Positions 47,262 through 57,150 are shown, counted from the first letter of the stretch. The stretch is 64,000 nt of DNA from Lentisphaeria bacterium (GCA_022009855.1 CP091727.1:2356001-2420000), one strand, 5' to 3'. Translations and numbers: made by a program. The notes: generated by a model from the letters alone, not told the origin.

Positions 47262-47329
47262 GCGGGTTACCCCGCCCTATTTTTTCTTTTTTCATGTTTT
47301 GTCCCCGCTTGAAGCGAGGGACAAAACAT
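47262..47329 (+). other. Double hairpin unit ahead of the PH-domain gene
   Basis: A tight hairpin GCGGG-TTAC-CCCGC (47262-47275) is followed by T-rich sequence and then a large hairpin: ATGTTTTGTCCC (47294-47305) with GGGACAAAACAT (47318-47329), enclosing CGC-TTGAA-GCG and one unpaired A (47317). It ends 12 bases before the ATG. The inner stem is CGC/GCG where most copies have CAC/GTG, so pairing is kept while sequence changes. The first hairpin plus T run could also act as a terminator. Confidence 0.8.
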
Positions 47330-47341
47330 AGGAGAAGTCAC

Positions 47342-47842
47342 ATGAATAACAATCAAGAAAAAGTTCTCTATCGCGTCAAAGGTAACCGCTTCCTTTTCAT
47401 CGCCAAAAACGTCTGGAATACCATCTGGTTTTCCATCGGAATCACCATGAGCATTGGACTCGGAACAATTTTAACAGCCGGAATCTGCGGTATAATTTGG
47501 AACAATGGGAAAATGAACCTGGGACTCCTTTATCTCGGAGGATTTCTGATTCCGGCAATCATCATACTCCGTATCATCTATATTATGATGATTCGTAAAA
47601 ATCAATTCTATATTATCACAAAAGATGGAGTAAGTAGCGAAGGCGGAGTCCTGACAAGATTCAACCAAACACTCCGTATGGAACAAATCCAAAGCGTCAG
47701 CTATACGCAAACCATCATTCAGCAAATCCTCGGCTGTGGAAATATCGTAGTCAGCTCCGCAGCAACTCATCGTGCAAGCATTATTCTGGTAAATATCGAT
47801 AACGTCAAAACCGTGTATGCAACTATTGAGACCAATCGTTGA
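47342..47842 (+). CDS. PH-like-domain membrane protein (bPH2/YdbS type)
   Basis: A 166-residue protein from the ATG at 47342, preceded by TAGGAGAAGTC. Two membrane segments lie at about 26-50 and 61-83. The C-terminal half is a bacterial PH-like domain: NQFYIITKDGVSSEGGVLTRFNQTLRMEQIQSVSYTQ, then GNIVVSSAATHRASIILVNI. Such proteins occur in membranes of many bacteria with poorly known roles. Within an element it could take part in membrane stress or exclusion. Confidence 0.7.
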   Translation: MNNNQEKVLYRVKGNRFLFIAKNVWNTIWFSIGITMSIGLGTILTAGICGIIWNNGKMNLGLLYLGGFLIPAIIILRIIYIMMIRKNQFYIITKDGVSSEGGVLTRFNQTLRMEQIQSVSYTQTIIQQILGCGNIVVSSAATHRASIILVNIDNVKTVYATIETNR

Positions 47843-48013
47843 AAAATATACGGTACAACTGTATTCCTAGACATGCTCCCCAAGGCGAAATCTTGCTACC
47901 GGATAGAAGATAAAGTACCCCGCATCCAGAAAAAAACATCCCACGCAACCGGTCTCATTCTCCACATAAAATGTGAGAGTAAAATCACATTTTCACAATA
48001 CAGGAAAAAATCA

Positions 48014-48344
48014 TGAAGCAACCCGTCCAAAAAACAGGAAAAATATCGCCAACATAACACCTAAGTTAGACTGGACAAGAAAAATTCTGGCTCAAAAAAC
48101 AAGAATAAAAAAATGGTATCTCAACACATATCCAACCGACAAAAAAAACATAAAAGATATGGATGAGAATGCTACATTTCTCGACTTGTTCGAGGCACTG
48201 AATAACTATAGAAATGTCTATTACGTAATTTTCAAACGAAATGCAGATTCTCTTGTTCGAGAAAGATGTTTTGCAAAATTGGCAGAAATCACGAAAAGCA
48301 AATATAACGACATTTATGAACAATGGCTCCAATATACAAATTAA
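48014..48344 (+). CDS. Small helical element protein (frame broken once)
   Basis: The ATG at 48014 follows ACAGGAAAAAATC and gives MKQPVQK. At the A run 48029-48034 the frame shifts and continues NRKNIANITPKLDWTRKILAQ, then ATFLDLFEALNNYRNVYYVIFKRNADSLVRERCFAKLAEI..YEQWLQ. The last part is a conserved helical pattern found in proteins of integrative elements. About 110 residues; function unknown. The uncorrected frame would need a GTG start without a ribosome site. Confidence 0.5.
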
Positions 48345-48365
48345 CCTCTAATCAATAGGAAAAAA

Positions 48366-48620
48366 ATGAAATTTATTTGTCCCAAATGTCAATCAGAACA
48401 AGATGTGGAAGTCTTCATGGATAATGTGAAAGCATCCTGTGTCATTGATCTGACAGACCCTCTGGAATTGAAATACAGTTATCCTGAACTTCACGAGAGC
48501 CGAAATGAAAGTTATTGTTGCCACAAATGCGGCTGGAAACTACCCATCAAACCACATGAAATTGATGATGACGCTTTGGTGGAATATCTTGAAAAACAAA
48601 ATATAATCGCAAAAAACTAA
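48366..48620 (+). CDS. Zinc-ribbon protein
   Basis: An 84-residue protein with CPKC (residues 5-8) and CHKC (about 56-59). The layout is like the zinc-ribbon gene at 36411: cysteine pair, beta-rich centre, cysteine pair, short tail. It is the last gene of the plus-strand run before a converging gene. Confidence 0.6.
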   Translation: MKFICPKCQSEQDVEVFMDNVKASCVIDLTDPLELKYSYPELHESRNESYCCHKCGWKLPIKPHEIDDDALVEYLEKQNIIAKN

Positions 48621-48661
48621 TTCTTCACGACAATAAATCTTTTTCCCAATCAACAAACAAA

Positions 48662-48690
48662 AAAGGGATAACCGGCACAGTTATCCCTTT
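48662..48690 (-). terminator. Intrinsic terminator between converging genes
   Basis: AAAGGGATAAC (48662-48672) pairs with GTTATCCCTTT (48680-48690). On the minus strand the stem is followed by a run of T, matching a terminator for the gene ending at 48711. On the plus strand only three T follow, so it is weaker in that direction. Confidence 0.7.
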
Positions 48691-48710
48691 ACAACGCTTC
48701 TGTGAAATCT

Positions 48711-48986
48711 TTATTTCTTCTTACGAGCTGCCAAAATTTCTTCGAGTTCAGCTGTAGAAAGAGCCGCAACGGAAGCAAGTTGGGCGGCTTTTTTCTTCTC
48801 CAGCTCTAGTCTTTCCAAAAATTCCAAACGCTCTTTCCTGAACGCAACGCGTTGCTCTTTTGACAGTCCATTGCACAAGCTTGCAAAAATCTTACTACGA
48901 AAAAGAGATTGATCCTCAACAGAAAGGGCGCTGAACGCATCAATAGCAGCTTTCAATTCAGGTGAATCAGATGCTTTACGAGCCAT
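48711..48986 (-). CDS. Small helical, lysine-rich protein
   Basis: A 91-residue intact frame (MARKASDSPELKAAIDAFSALSVEDQSLF..), entirely helical, with a basic middle (LERLELEKKKAAQ) and end (LAARKKK). The ATG follows AAGGAGGATT. Such proteins may bind nucleic acid or structure a complex. No family recognised. It stands alone, with a terminator downstream. Confidence 0.55.
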   Translation of the reverse strand: MARKASDSPELKAAIDAFSALSVEDQSLFRSKIFASLCNGLSKEQRVAFRKERLEFLERLELEKKKAAQLASVAALSTAELEEILAARKKK

Positions 48987-49079
48987 AATAAATCCTCCTT
49001 AATTGGGTGAACGATAAAATACAATAGCTCTAATCTGAAAAAATGCAATACATCATTTATAAAGATTCATAAAATTATA

Positions 49080-49864
49080 TCACCAATTCCAATCATTCAA
49101 AGAAATCTGAGCCTCCATTTTTGCCTCTTCTTCATCAGGTAACGCAGAAAAAAAATCAAAACCAGTTATCTCTTCTACTTGATCAACAGTCACAACAAAA
49201 CTTTGGAGTTCAGCATTACAGTGCTCATTCAATAAAATAAAAGCAATCATTTTGCAAGGCGGAGTCGCATCAAAAATAACTTTGAAATATGCTTTCGGAA
49301 CACTTACTTTATTTTTTCCAATCCACTTCGGAGGCTCCTTCTCAGAAAAAATCACTCCAGTAACAACATAAATCTCTTCTTCCGCAATGGCAAATGCACG
49401 AACCCGCTCCTCCAATCTTTTCCATACTCCGCGATTAAAACCCGGCAGCTGAGGACTTATATTTGCCATAGAAAAACTGTCATTCATAGCCTTGACTGAA
49501 TATGACATATCAGCAGCCGGCGCAAGATGCCCCCGATCATAACCAGATCGAATATAATCTTCAGGAATAGCAGATTCAGGAAGATCAGAATCCTTATAAA
49601 AAACGATTGGAACGTTTTGCAGTTTGAGTAATGACCTCGGCTTTGGTCAGCCGATATTGTACCCATACCGCCTGACGGTGCTTAATAGAAAAACCTAATG
49701 CAAAAGACTCACGATCCAGAACATAATCAGAAAAGAAAGGAACCCCTATTTTCAAATTATCATACGGAGATGCTGCTACATCAGCCGAAGTTCGAATGAA
49801 TACCGATTCAGTTACACAAAGGACAACCGAAAATAAAAAAAAGGGGGATCCAGGATGATCTCAT
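49080..49864 (-). CDS. Secreted DNA/RNA non-specific endonuclease (frame broken twice)
   Basis: Family landmarks lie across three frames. The start at 49864 (MRSSWIPLFF) joins, after the A run 49835-49842, LFSVVLCVTESVF, a signal peptide. The body continues IKHRQAVWVQYRLTKAEV. After a second change near 49600 it reads GYDRGHLAPAADM, the catalytic DRGH motif of the NucA/Serratia nuclease family, then MSYSVKAMNDSFSMANISPQLPGFNRGVWKRLEERVR with the metal-binding Asn region, and IYVVTGVIF. About 260 residues, standard for the family. A secreted or periplasmic nuclease next to transfer genes could degrade entering or free DNA, or be part of a killing function; this is inferred. Confidence 0.75.
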
Positions 49865-50149
49865 AAAAGAGGCGCCTCAATCACACCCATCTAAGGCACA
49901 GCCAGCGCCCGTCCGGATATGAAAGAGGCGCCAGCACAAATCCATGCGTGCGCTTCTCTTTCAACAGTGACCCGGGATAAAAATTGGCTGTTTTTAGATG
50001 GATCCTGTTTGAAAAAGTCTTAACGACTAATCAATTTTTATTCGTGTCTTATATTCTTGTCTTTATACCTCATGCTGAAAACGGTTTTTGTTACAAAATA
50101 CATTATAAATTACCACATTATCCAGAAAAGTCAATTCAACATCCAGATG
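49865..50149. other. Gene-free stretch
   Basis: No gene recognised. GAGGCGCCTC (49869-49878) is a 10-base palindrome close to the nuclease start, and GAGGCGCC recurs near 49925. The rest is AT-rich and probably holds the promoter of the nuclease gene, which could not be placed with confidence. Confidence 0.4.
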
Positions 50150-50425
50150 TTATTCCGGAATCTCATCGACTTTTACAGCCAAACGAGTCCCATCTATTTT
50201 GCGAACCATTTCCATTTGCAAAAGCTCATATAATTCTCGCAACGGCTCTGAAGAAAAAAAAGTTATGATTCCATATTCGCATTCAAAAACTATGTTCAGA
50301 AAATCCGATGTCGCCCGTATCTTCTTCATTGTTTCCCATGAAATCAGCAAATTACCTTCCGGCAAACTCAACCACAAACGGGGAGCACGCCCATCTCTCA
50401 TTTCAACCCACGGATTCTGGTTCAT
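50150..50425 (-). CDS. Unknown protein downstream of the relaxase
   Basis: A 91-residue intact frame (MNQNPWVEMRDGRAPRLWLSLPEGNLLISWETMKKI..), with mixed strands and helices and an acidic end. It starts 24 bases after the relaxase stop and probably shares its transcript. Family not recognised. Confidence 0.5.
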   Translation of the reverse strand: MNQNPWVEMRDGRAPRLWLSLPEGNLLISWETMKKIRATSDFLNIVFECEYGIITFFSSEPLRELYELLQMEMVRKIDGTRLAVKVDEIPE

Positions 50426-50448
50426 AAAACCTCCATTCCATCTGAATA

Positions 50449-53400
50449 CTAACGAGATATACCACGATTTTTATCTTCCAAATCCGGCTTCACAGAATCA
50501 GAAACCAATCTTGGCTGTATCTTCATAATTTCTGTAAAATCCTTCTGAGTCAGCGAAGAAAGCTGATCCGGCGACATCTTCGGAATTTTATGCTGCGCCA
50601 TACGCTCTTGCAGCATGCGAATCTGAGACTCATGAAGCGGATCGTCCGCTACAGCCACCTTGATCAACCGGTTCGCTGTCGTTTTAGATAGATTTTCCGG
50701 AATCCTTTCGAGTTTTCCAGCCTCCTGAAGTTGCTTCAAAACATTGATCTGTGCTTGAGAGGCCGGAATAAACACTTCCTCCGGGACAGCTTCCAAATTT
50801 CCGGTATCCAATGATTCAGCTGCCATGCGGTCGTCGGATATTTCCTGCTCCCCACTCTCAATTTGTACATCCCTATTATTTGCCGCATCCGGAACTTCCG
50901 CCAATTCCACCCTGTCTTCCTCTAGAGCTTTCTTATCAAGATTTCTATCCGGGATTTCAGATTCATCCAAGGATTGTTGCGAGACTTTCGTAACAGCTTT
51001 CAACAAAATATCATGCCGAGCAGTCTCCACTTGTTTTTCTGGTTCGACACGGTCTGGAATTACCTCCGTAGCCGGGACATATTGCGAATCGGCATCCACT
51101 TGTTTCAAATCAGCAGCTTTTTCCGGGACAGCTGGAGCTATCTCCGGATTTTCAGATGCTTTTTCATGGTCCTGCTTTGAAGCTTGCAATTTTGCATACG
51201 CATCTTCCAAGGATATGCCTTCAGCTTCCGCCTTGATCGCCGCTTCAGCATCCATAGAAATTGGCATCTCATTCTCTTTCATCCATTTCGCCAGTTCAAT
51301 TTCTTCCGGGTTTAATTTTTTAGGCCGCCTGGGAGCATTCTTCCATATATTGAACATCTCATCCAATTCCTCCAATGAAATTGTAGTTTGCGGAATTTCT
51401 CTCTTGACTGGCATCTTCTTGGTGAAAACAAAATCCATTTCGGCAATTTTCTGTTTCCGCTTTTCCATTTCTTGGTGAGAAATAACCGCTTTCCCCCAAT
51501 TATGGGCAGGCTCATCCTCAAGCATTGCCTGAATTTCAGCAGTCAGGGTCCGATAAGCGGGGCGAGAAGTTTTAAATTGCTGTTTTTCTTCCATGATCTT
51601 GGCGGAATCAATTGCCGCATTACGTTCAATTTCAAGATACGTTTCCTCTGTAACAATGCCAAGCCCGTATTTGCTGTTCCGAGCGCGCCGTCCTGCAATC
51701 TTCGCACTGAAATCCCAGATAGACCTGGCCAGCTTCTTCAAATCTTCCACCAATTTCAACGCACGTCCTTTGACGGACTTATAGGAAGCATCGGGAAGCA
51801 TCCGCTCCCGGGCGGAACGGGCTTCAGCAGACAACGGTAGAATACTCCCCGGAAGAATTTCGCGATCCCGAATCAAATCATGCACGCTCTTGCGGTCGCC
51901 GCGCCGGAAACTCAACTGCTGTTTCAAAATTCCTTTTCCGGACAATGCAGCGCCATATTCCTGCGTCCCCGGCTCAATGCCACATAAAATGCTTTACGGT
52001 CAAGAGCCTGTGCCGCAACCACTACATTTTCCGCAGTCCGCCCCTGTGACTTGTGAGAGGTCGTCACCCAGCCGTATTTGAACGCGGTATAATCTTCCGG
52101 AAGATCCACCAGACCACGCTCCCGGCCATCGGAATACAGCAGCATGACTTTATTCGGATCGTCAGTAATCCGGGCGATACCTCCATTATAAATCTTTCTA
52201 TGCTTTACATTGACATTGAACTGGATCAAATCGCCTTGACATAGTTCAATATCCCGCATCTCTCCCACTTCAATATAGTCCGCCGCCGACTTCACATGGA
52301 GCAGCTTGCCGTTATCCAGATACAGCATCCCGTTCTCTACATGCTCAACCTTTGCAGATTCACCGGCATTGGCAATGTCTTTCATATTCCGGACAAAGGA
52401 GATTACTGTCCCCGGAACATAATTCTCCGATTGCTTCAAACGACTTTTTTCCCAGTTCCAGGAACGGAACACTTCCGCCATTCGCCCTGTTCCTGCAACT
52501 GCGCCGTGCTCTTTTAATTTTTTACGCACAGCTTCCGTCAGGTGATCACCCTCATCGTGGGTGGGGGCCACCAGAATCGCCTGATCTATAAACTTGCCGT
52601 TATCCGTATAATCCATATAGCTCTGCGCCGCCTCTTCCAGATACTTCGATTTCCCTTCATGAATGAAATGATTCTCGTCAAACCGTTCAAAAGCCTGCTC
52701 AAACTGCCCCAATGCACATTCCATAATTCCACGACGATATTCTTCATTCTGCTGCCGGTGAATATCTGTCAACGAGAACTTCTCAATTCCGGAATGTTCC
52801 TCAAGCAACCGGAAAAAATCGCCTGATTCGACGGCGGTATGCTGCCGCGCGTCGCCCACGAACAACACCCGGTAATTGTTTGCACGGGCAATCTTTATTA
52901 TTTCCACTCCTTCACGCAAGGAATTCAATCCCGCTTCATCAATAATCATGAAACTACCGGAAGGAGGCTTTTCCGAACTCAACAGAAAGCTTGCAACCGT
53001 CTGCGACTGCTCAAACCCCTCCTGTTTCAACACATCTGTTGCCGAATTTGTCGGCGCAATCACATAAATACTTTCCACTCCGCCAGAACGCAATCCTTTA
53101 CAAAATTCCTGCAACGTGGAAGTCTTACCGGCACCGGCCACACCGCGGAACAGATTAAAACGATCCTTCGAATTCAGCATTCCATGAACCAGCTCCGCCT
53201 GTTTGATTCTTGACTCCACTCCTGGAAACGCCTGAAAATCCGGTGCGATCGCATCGAATACATTTTTCTGTTCTTCAACAGATTTTACCGCATACAACTC
53301 CCGGCCAATTACCTCTTCCGGAGACATCCACGGATTTTCCGACAACCCGCCCAAGTTACGTAATTCCGAAATATTTCCGACTTCCTTTCTGATATCAGCC

Positions 53401-54489
53401 AACGAAAATTCACCAAGATGCTGATTCATCACTTCCGCAAGCACCTTATCCAGCTTTACCACACTTTCACGCTCAAAAACCAACGGCAGAACTTCTTTGA
53501 ACGCTTCCCGGATTTTTTCCTGAGTTTCCCACCAGGCCGGTTCTCTTCTTTGAGTAAAGTATGCCCAATTTGCGATATGCCGCAAATCATTCCGCTGGTC
53601 ATCTGTCAACTGGGACAACTGATATTCCCGTACCTCGCGATCCGACAATGTTTTCATCTTGCCCGCACGACTTGACATCGACAACTGATTATTTTCATTC
53701 AGCGTCGGTTTCCGGCCATGTTCCTCTATGAACTCCGCTTCCAGCTTCTCAATCTCTTTTCGACGTTTGGAATACAATTCCATTACCTCTTCCGGAATCC
53801 CCTTGATATCTTTCCAGACAATTCGCCCTTTATCATCATAATGATTTTCCATCGTATAACCAAGTTTCGTGCACAACGCCGACAACTTGTTATGATAAAC
53901 CTTTCCCGCATACCGGATTGCCCGATACATCTCCACACTCTCCAAGGCCTTGAACTTATTATCCGAACCCAGTGTCACATTCACCACCACATTATGCGTA
54001 TGCAGCTGAGGATCAAGAGCACGACTCGCCGTATGATGAAACTCCGCATAAATAATCTGACCTGTCGTTTCCAAATTGTTCGTAAAAACATTCTCACCTT
54101 TCCGTAAACGAACCGCCGCCAGTTTTTTCCAGCTCCAGCATCGCTTCAGTTACAGCCTCACGATGCGCCTCTTCCAACCTCCGGTCAAACAGACTCATAA
54201 TAGATACTGACTTCGGTGCAGCACATTGAAAATCAAAAACCTCGGACCATTCGTCACATGCCTTTGAGTCAACTTCCCACCTGTTACCGGATTGATTCCA
54301 CGCTGAAACATTGAAAAACTCTCCATATCAACTTCCCTTGGAGACAAGATCGAAATCAAAACTCAGAATTCCCCTCCAATGTCCCACGATCTTTTCCGAT
54401 TCCGAATAATAATCGTTGGCAGAAAGATGATTCGCATAGAACGATTTCCCCGCTCCATTCGTTGCCCTGATTTTTGTAACATTAAACAT
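50449..54489 (-). CDS. traI: MobF conjugative relaxase-helicase, TraI/TrwC-like (frame broken about four times)
   Basis: The relaxase nicks the transfer origin and pilots the strand into the recipient. The start at 54489 (MFNVTKIRATNGAGKSFYANHL) is followed by the catalytic tyrosines NDYYSES. Frame changes at about 54345, 54250, 54110 and 51935 join SMFQRGINPVTGGKL, FDFQCAAPKSVSIMSLFD, LDPQLHTHNVVVN (three-His metal site), the helicase motifs GVAGAGKTSTL and FMIIDEAGL, TTSHKSQGRTAENV and FYVALSRGRRNMALHC, and a C-terminal region of about 500 residues. That region ends with two DUF3072/SAP-like units (SQAQINVLKQLQEAGKL..; LTQKDFTEIMKIQP). Reconstructed length is about 1345 residues. The last units are shared with the repeat protein at 1105-3813. 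Confidence 0.85.
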
Positions 54490-54948
54490 CCCTGATGCCT
54501 CCGAATTTCAACACATAAGAAAATGCACAATCCAATTATATGCGTAAGCCAGACGAAAGCAAGAATATTCGCAACCTAACCAGACGAAGCTCCATAAAAA
54601 CGACAGGTTGGAAAAAGAAAAACGCAATACCCCTCCCATGAGAAGGTTTGTCAAAGGGGAAGTAAAACTACTTGATTCTTTTTCGTATTCTAAGGTTTTT
54701 TCGACTCGAAAAACGCTCTCTGCTTCGCATCCATTCGCGTTCCATAATGGGCCGCCAAGCCCGACGCATGATATAGTCCACCACGGATGTCTTAATCTAT
54801 TGAACGAGTTTTTTGTTTGACTTGCAAAGTCATAACCCACTGGATATTCCACTGTCACCGAACAGAACATTAAGCAATAAAATCGTAATAAGATTTCATC
54901 TCCTTATGCAAAATGAGAGTTTCAAATCCGACCTTATGGAATCCTGTT
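54490..54948. other. Gene-free stretch upstream of the relaxase, candidate oriT
   Basis: No convincing gene; the long minus-strand frame here is low-complexity and lacks a partner. The near-palindrome TTTTTCGA-C-TCGAAAAA lies near 54697-54713, with AT-rich flanks. Origins of transfer in MobF systems often adjoin the relaxase gene and carry inverted repeats beside the nick site. No nick sequence could be matched, so this is only a candidate. Confidence 0.35.
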
Positions 54949-55400
54949 TTATGGCGCGTTGAGATTCAGATGATTTTTCTTATAATGCAAATCATATGCC
55001 TCACAAGTCTGCCAAAGCGTATAGATCATATCAGCCAGTTTACGTGCAACAACTACCGTCGCTTTCTTTTTGAACACCTTACCGCCACGGGCCGCAATCT
55101 TCAGTCCATAGGTTTTCAAATCGCAATCTTTTCCGAAATGACCAAGAATGTTACTCACTCCTCAAATCAAATATCGTCGCAGGAATTGATTGTCTTTTGG
55201 GGTGATACCAAGCTGTTTATCGACGTCCCCGGGTTGAGCCCGTTTGGGGACAGATCATAGATAGGCGGCAAGACATTCCCTGTTTGGAAAACGACGGGGA
55301 TCTCCAATCACCAAAACAAATGACACCGTGATCGGAGCAACTCCTTTTATTTGCCGCGTAGCTTTTGCATCGCAGGATATTTCTTGCTTAGTTTTGCTAT
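54949..55400 (-). pseudogene. IS110-family transposase remnant, C-terminal half
   Basis: Translated pieces in several frames line up with the C-terminal part of an IS110/IS116 transposase: IKGVAPITVSFVLVIGDPRRFPNRECLAAYL, PGDVDKQLGITPKDNQFLRRYL, then ILGHFGKDCDLKTYGLKIAARGGKVFKKKATVVVARKLADMIYTLW. Stops and shifts separate them, and the N-terminal catalytic half is missing. It is not the same subgroup as the intact element at 33.3 kb. It marks the junction between the transfer region and the host-like DNA. Confidence 0.75.
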
Positions 55401-55407
55401 GATACAA

Positions 55408-55707
55408 TTATTGTTCCTCACACCTGCTTTCCGTCCACAAAATTACTCTGCAGGAACGATTTTGATCCGTTTCAGGCAACAGTTCAAGATCAAGGCGTTT
55501 TGCTTTTTCAATGCGGCGAAAAAGATCCTCTTGCGCTTGATCCACGACTCGCATCTGCAACCAGAATTCAGGCTTTCCATCGCGCTGATGGACTTCAATG
55601 GACATTCCACTTTTTTCGCGATTTTCCCAGAAAGCTTGAAAACCACGACAGCAGAAAAGAGAATGCCGTATAGAGGAGAACCGTTTGAAAAGTGATGGTA
55701 GTTTCAT
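55408..55707 (-). CDS. Unknown protein, possibly truncated at the IS110 remnant
   Basis: A 99-residue frame (MKLPSLFKRF..MSIEVHQRDGKPEFWLQMRVVDQAQEDLFRRIEKAKRLDLELLPETDQN). The central part looks like a real globular segment. The last residues before 55408 adjoin the transposase remnant and may be read-through. It follows the MreB-like gene in the same direction. Family not recognised. Confidence 0.4.
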   Translation of the reverse strand: MKLPSLFKRFSSIRHSLFCCRGFQAFWENREKSGMSIEVHQRDGKPEFWLQMRVVDQAQEDLFRRIEKAKRLDLELLPETDQNRSCRVILWTESRCEEQ

Positions 55708-55735
55708 TGTCTCTGGAATTCCTTATTGCAACCGC

Positions 55736-56691
55736 CTATCTTCTGTGTTGCCATACTTCGGACGGTAATTCCGGCAACAGCTTCTCAAGACCACGCAAAA
55801 CCGCCCCGGATGGATTATTCGCTGTCTGGAAGCGCATGCCGAGCCGTTCCGAGAGAAACTCGCCGAATCCCGGCATCTGCGACAGGCCGCCGACCATGGT
55901 GACACCACGCTCGGCGACTTCACGGTGAAGAACGGGATCGTTTAATGTCTCTTCGATCATCTGTGCGACCTGTTCCCAATACGGAGTCCAGAGTTTCCGG
56001 AGTTCGGACTTTTCCAGTTGCAGTGATCCGATTCGGAGAGAATCGTGACGGTTCCAGATGGTTTTGGCCTCCCTCACTTCTGCAATGGAAGGATCAGCGT
56101 CAGACTGTTTCCGGCAGTATCGTTTCAGTGCCGTATCCAGATCGCGGCCTCCGCGCCGGAGCACTCCGGAGGAGAGAATGACGCCATTTCGCAATACCGC
56201 AAACTGGGTGAAGCCCGCACCGAGGTCCAGTATGGCAAACGGGGTTTCCTCTTCCGGGCGATACCCACATCCGGCGGCCGCCGCCGTGGAGCCTCAATCA
56301 GAATGACACTCTGCCCCTCCTGCTTCAGAATGGGGGAAAATCCATGGGCTTCGAATTCGGTCGTCCCAAGCGGAACGGCGGCAAATATCCTCGGCAGCAG
56401 CAAACGCTTCCACCACGGCTTCTCTCGAACCGTCTGTTGCCGGATTTCATGCAGCTGGGCAATAATCGCTTCCGTATCGGCAAAGAGGATGCCCCGCGGC
56501 GGGACGAGTGCATGGAGTTCAGGGTGTTCCCGAAGCAAAGTCGCCGCCTCGTTACCGACTGCGCAGACCTTTTGTCTGTTGGAGACCGAAACCGCCAGAT
56601 TCGGCATGGAGAATGATTCATCTTCCGCACTCCAGCGCAAAGTATCGGTCCCCCAGTCAATCAGAATTGTCATTCCAAACGTGCCGGACAT
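55736..56691 (-). CDS. MreB/ParM-like actin-fold protein (frame broken once)
   Basis: Actin-like ATPases of this kind form filaments in cell shape or DNA segregation. The start MSGTFGMTILIDWGTDTLRW at 56691 follows AGAGGAGTG and holds the phosphate-1 loop. After a change in the GCC-rich stretch near 56275 the protein continues FAILDLGAGFTQFAVLRNGVILSSGVLRRGGRDLD, the phosphate-2 loop, and later EVAERGVTMVGGLSQMPGFGEFLSERLGM, the adenosine site. About 318 residues, close to MreB (about 340). It is divergent, and the context is not a rod operon, so it may be a specialised paralog. Confidence 0.7.
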
Positions 56692-56710
56692 GGATCACTC
56701 CTCTATTCTT
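56666..56710. repeat. Duplicated gene-start sequence, copy 1
   Basis: About 40 bases around the MreB-like start (sharing the core CGTGCCGGACATGG and TCACTCCT on the plus strand) recur at 63412-63455 around another start. Both encode MSGTF and share the ribosome-binding site. Confidence 0.7.
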
Positions 56711-57119
56711 GTATACAGCCGCATTCCATTTGCCTGCCGTTATAATATTCGTTTTTTACCGTTACATCATCCGCAATAAATTCGTAACAGCCACAACTTC
56801 CCAGAAACATTGCAAAATGACGTTGCCGCCATGGAGACTTATGTCCCCTCGGGGCATTTGCACATACAGTTTTCAACCAATCCGAGTCGTTTACCTCAAG
56901 AATTGCATCGTAGGAGCCATCCGGAAATCCGCCGCAGTACATTTCACATGTAAAACGATACGCAGTAACCAGAGAGAATTCTATTATGATCTTCAGCGGC
57001 TTTGAATTCTCATCTTCGCAGTCGCAGATCAATTTACACGCGCAGTTCGTATGGGTCATATCGATGCTGACTGCACCAATTCCACCGGTGTTAAGAATAA
57101 TGGGATTTTCAGTTTTCAT
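56703..57119 (-). CDS. Probable immunity-type protein
   Basis: A 138-residue intact frame. The centre and end (LEVNDSDWLKTV, RHFAMFLGSCGCYEFIADDVTV) resemble small families found as immunity or orphan immunity genes in polymorphic toxin regions, with a beta-rich fold and conserved W and H. Several cysteines are present. The assignment is by general resemblance. Its neighbours include CbrC and NADAR genes, which also occur in such regions. Confidence 0.4.
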   Translation of the reverse strand: MKTENPIILNTGGIGAVSIDMTHTNCACKLICDCEDENSKPLKIIIEFSLVTAYRFTCEMYCGGFPDGSYDAILEVNDSDWLKTVCANAPRGHKSPWRQRHFAMFLGSCGCYEFIADDVTVKNEYYNGRQMECGCIQE

Positions 57120-57150
57120 CTACGATTCTCCTTGGTAAACAGTCCCCTTT

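Noticed and set aside
50825..51840. Long plus-strand frames inside the relaxase gene
   Set aside because: They mirror the coding strand of the relaxase C-terminal region, with no start signals and Ser/Phe-rich composition typical of antisense frames.
54508..54870. A 120-residue frame upstream of the relaxase
   Set aside because: No ribosome site, odd composition and overlap with the inverted repeat; more likely non-coding.
55736..56691. PRTRC protein D (plasmid actin) assignment for the actin-like gene
   Set aside because: It lies in the GC-richer host-like region, far from the PRTRC cluster, and its motifs look closer to MreB; the link is not supported.
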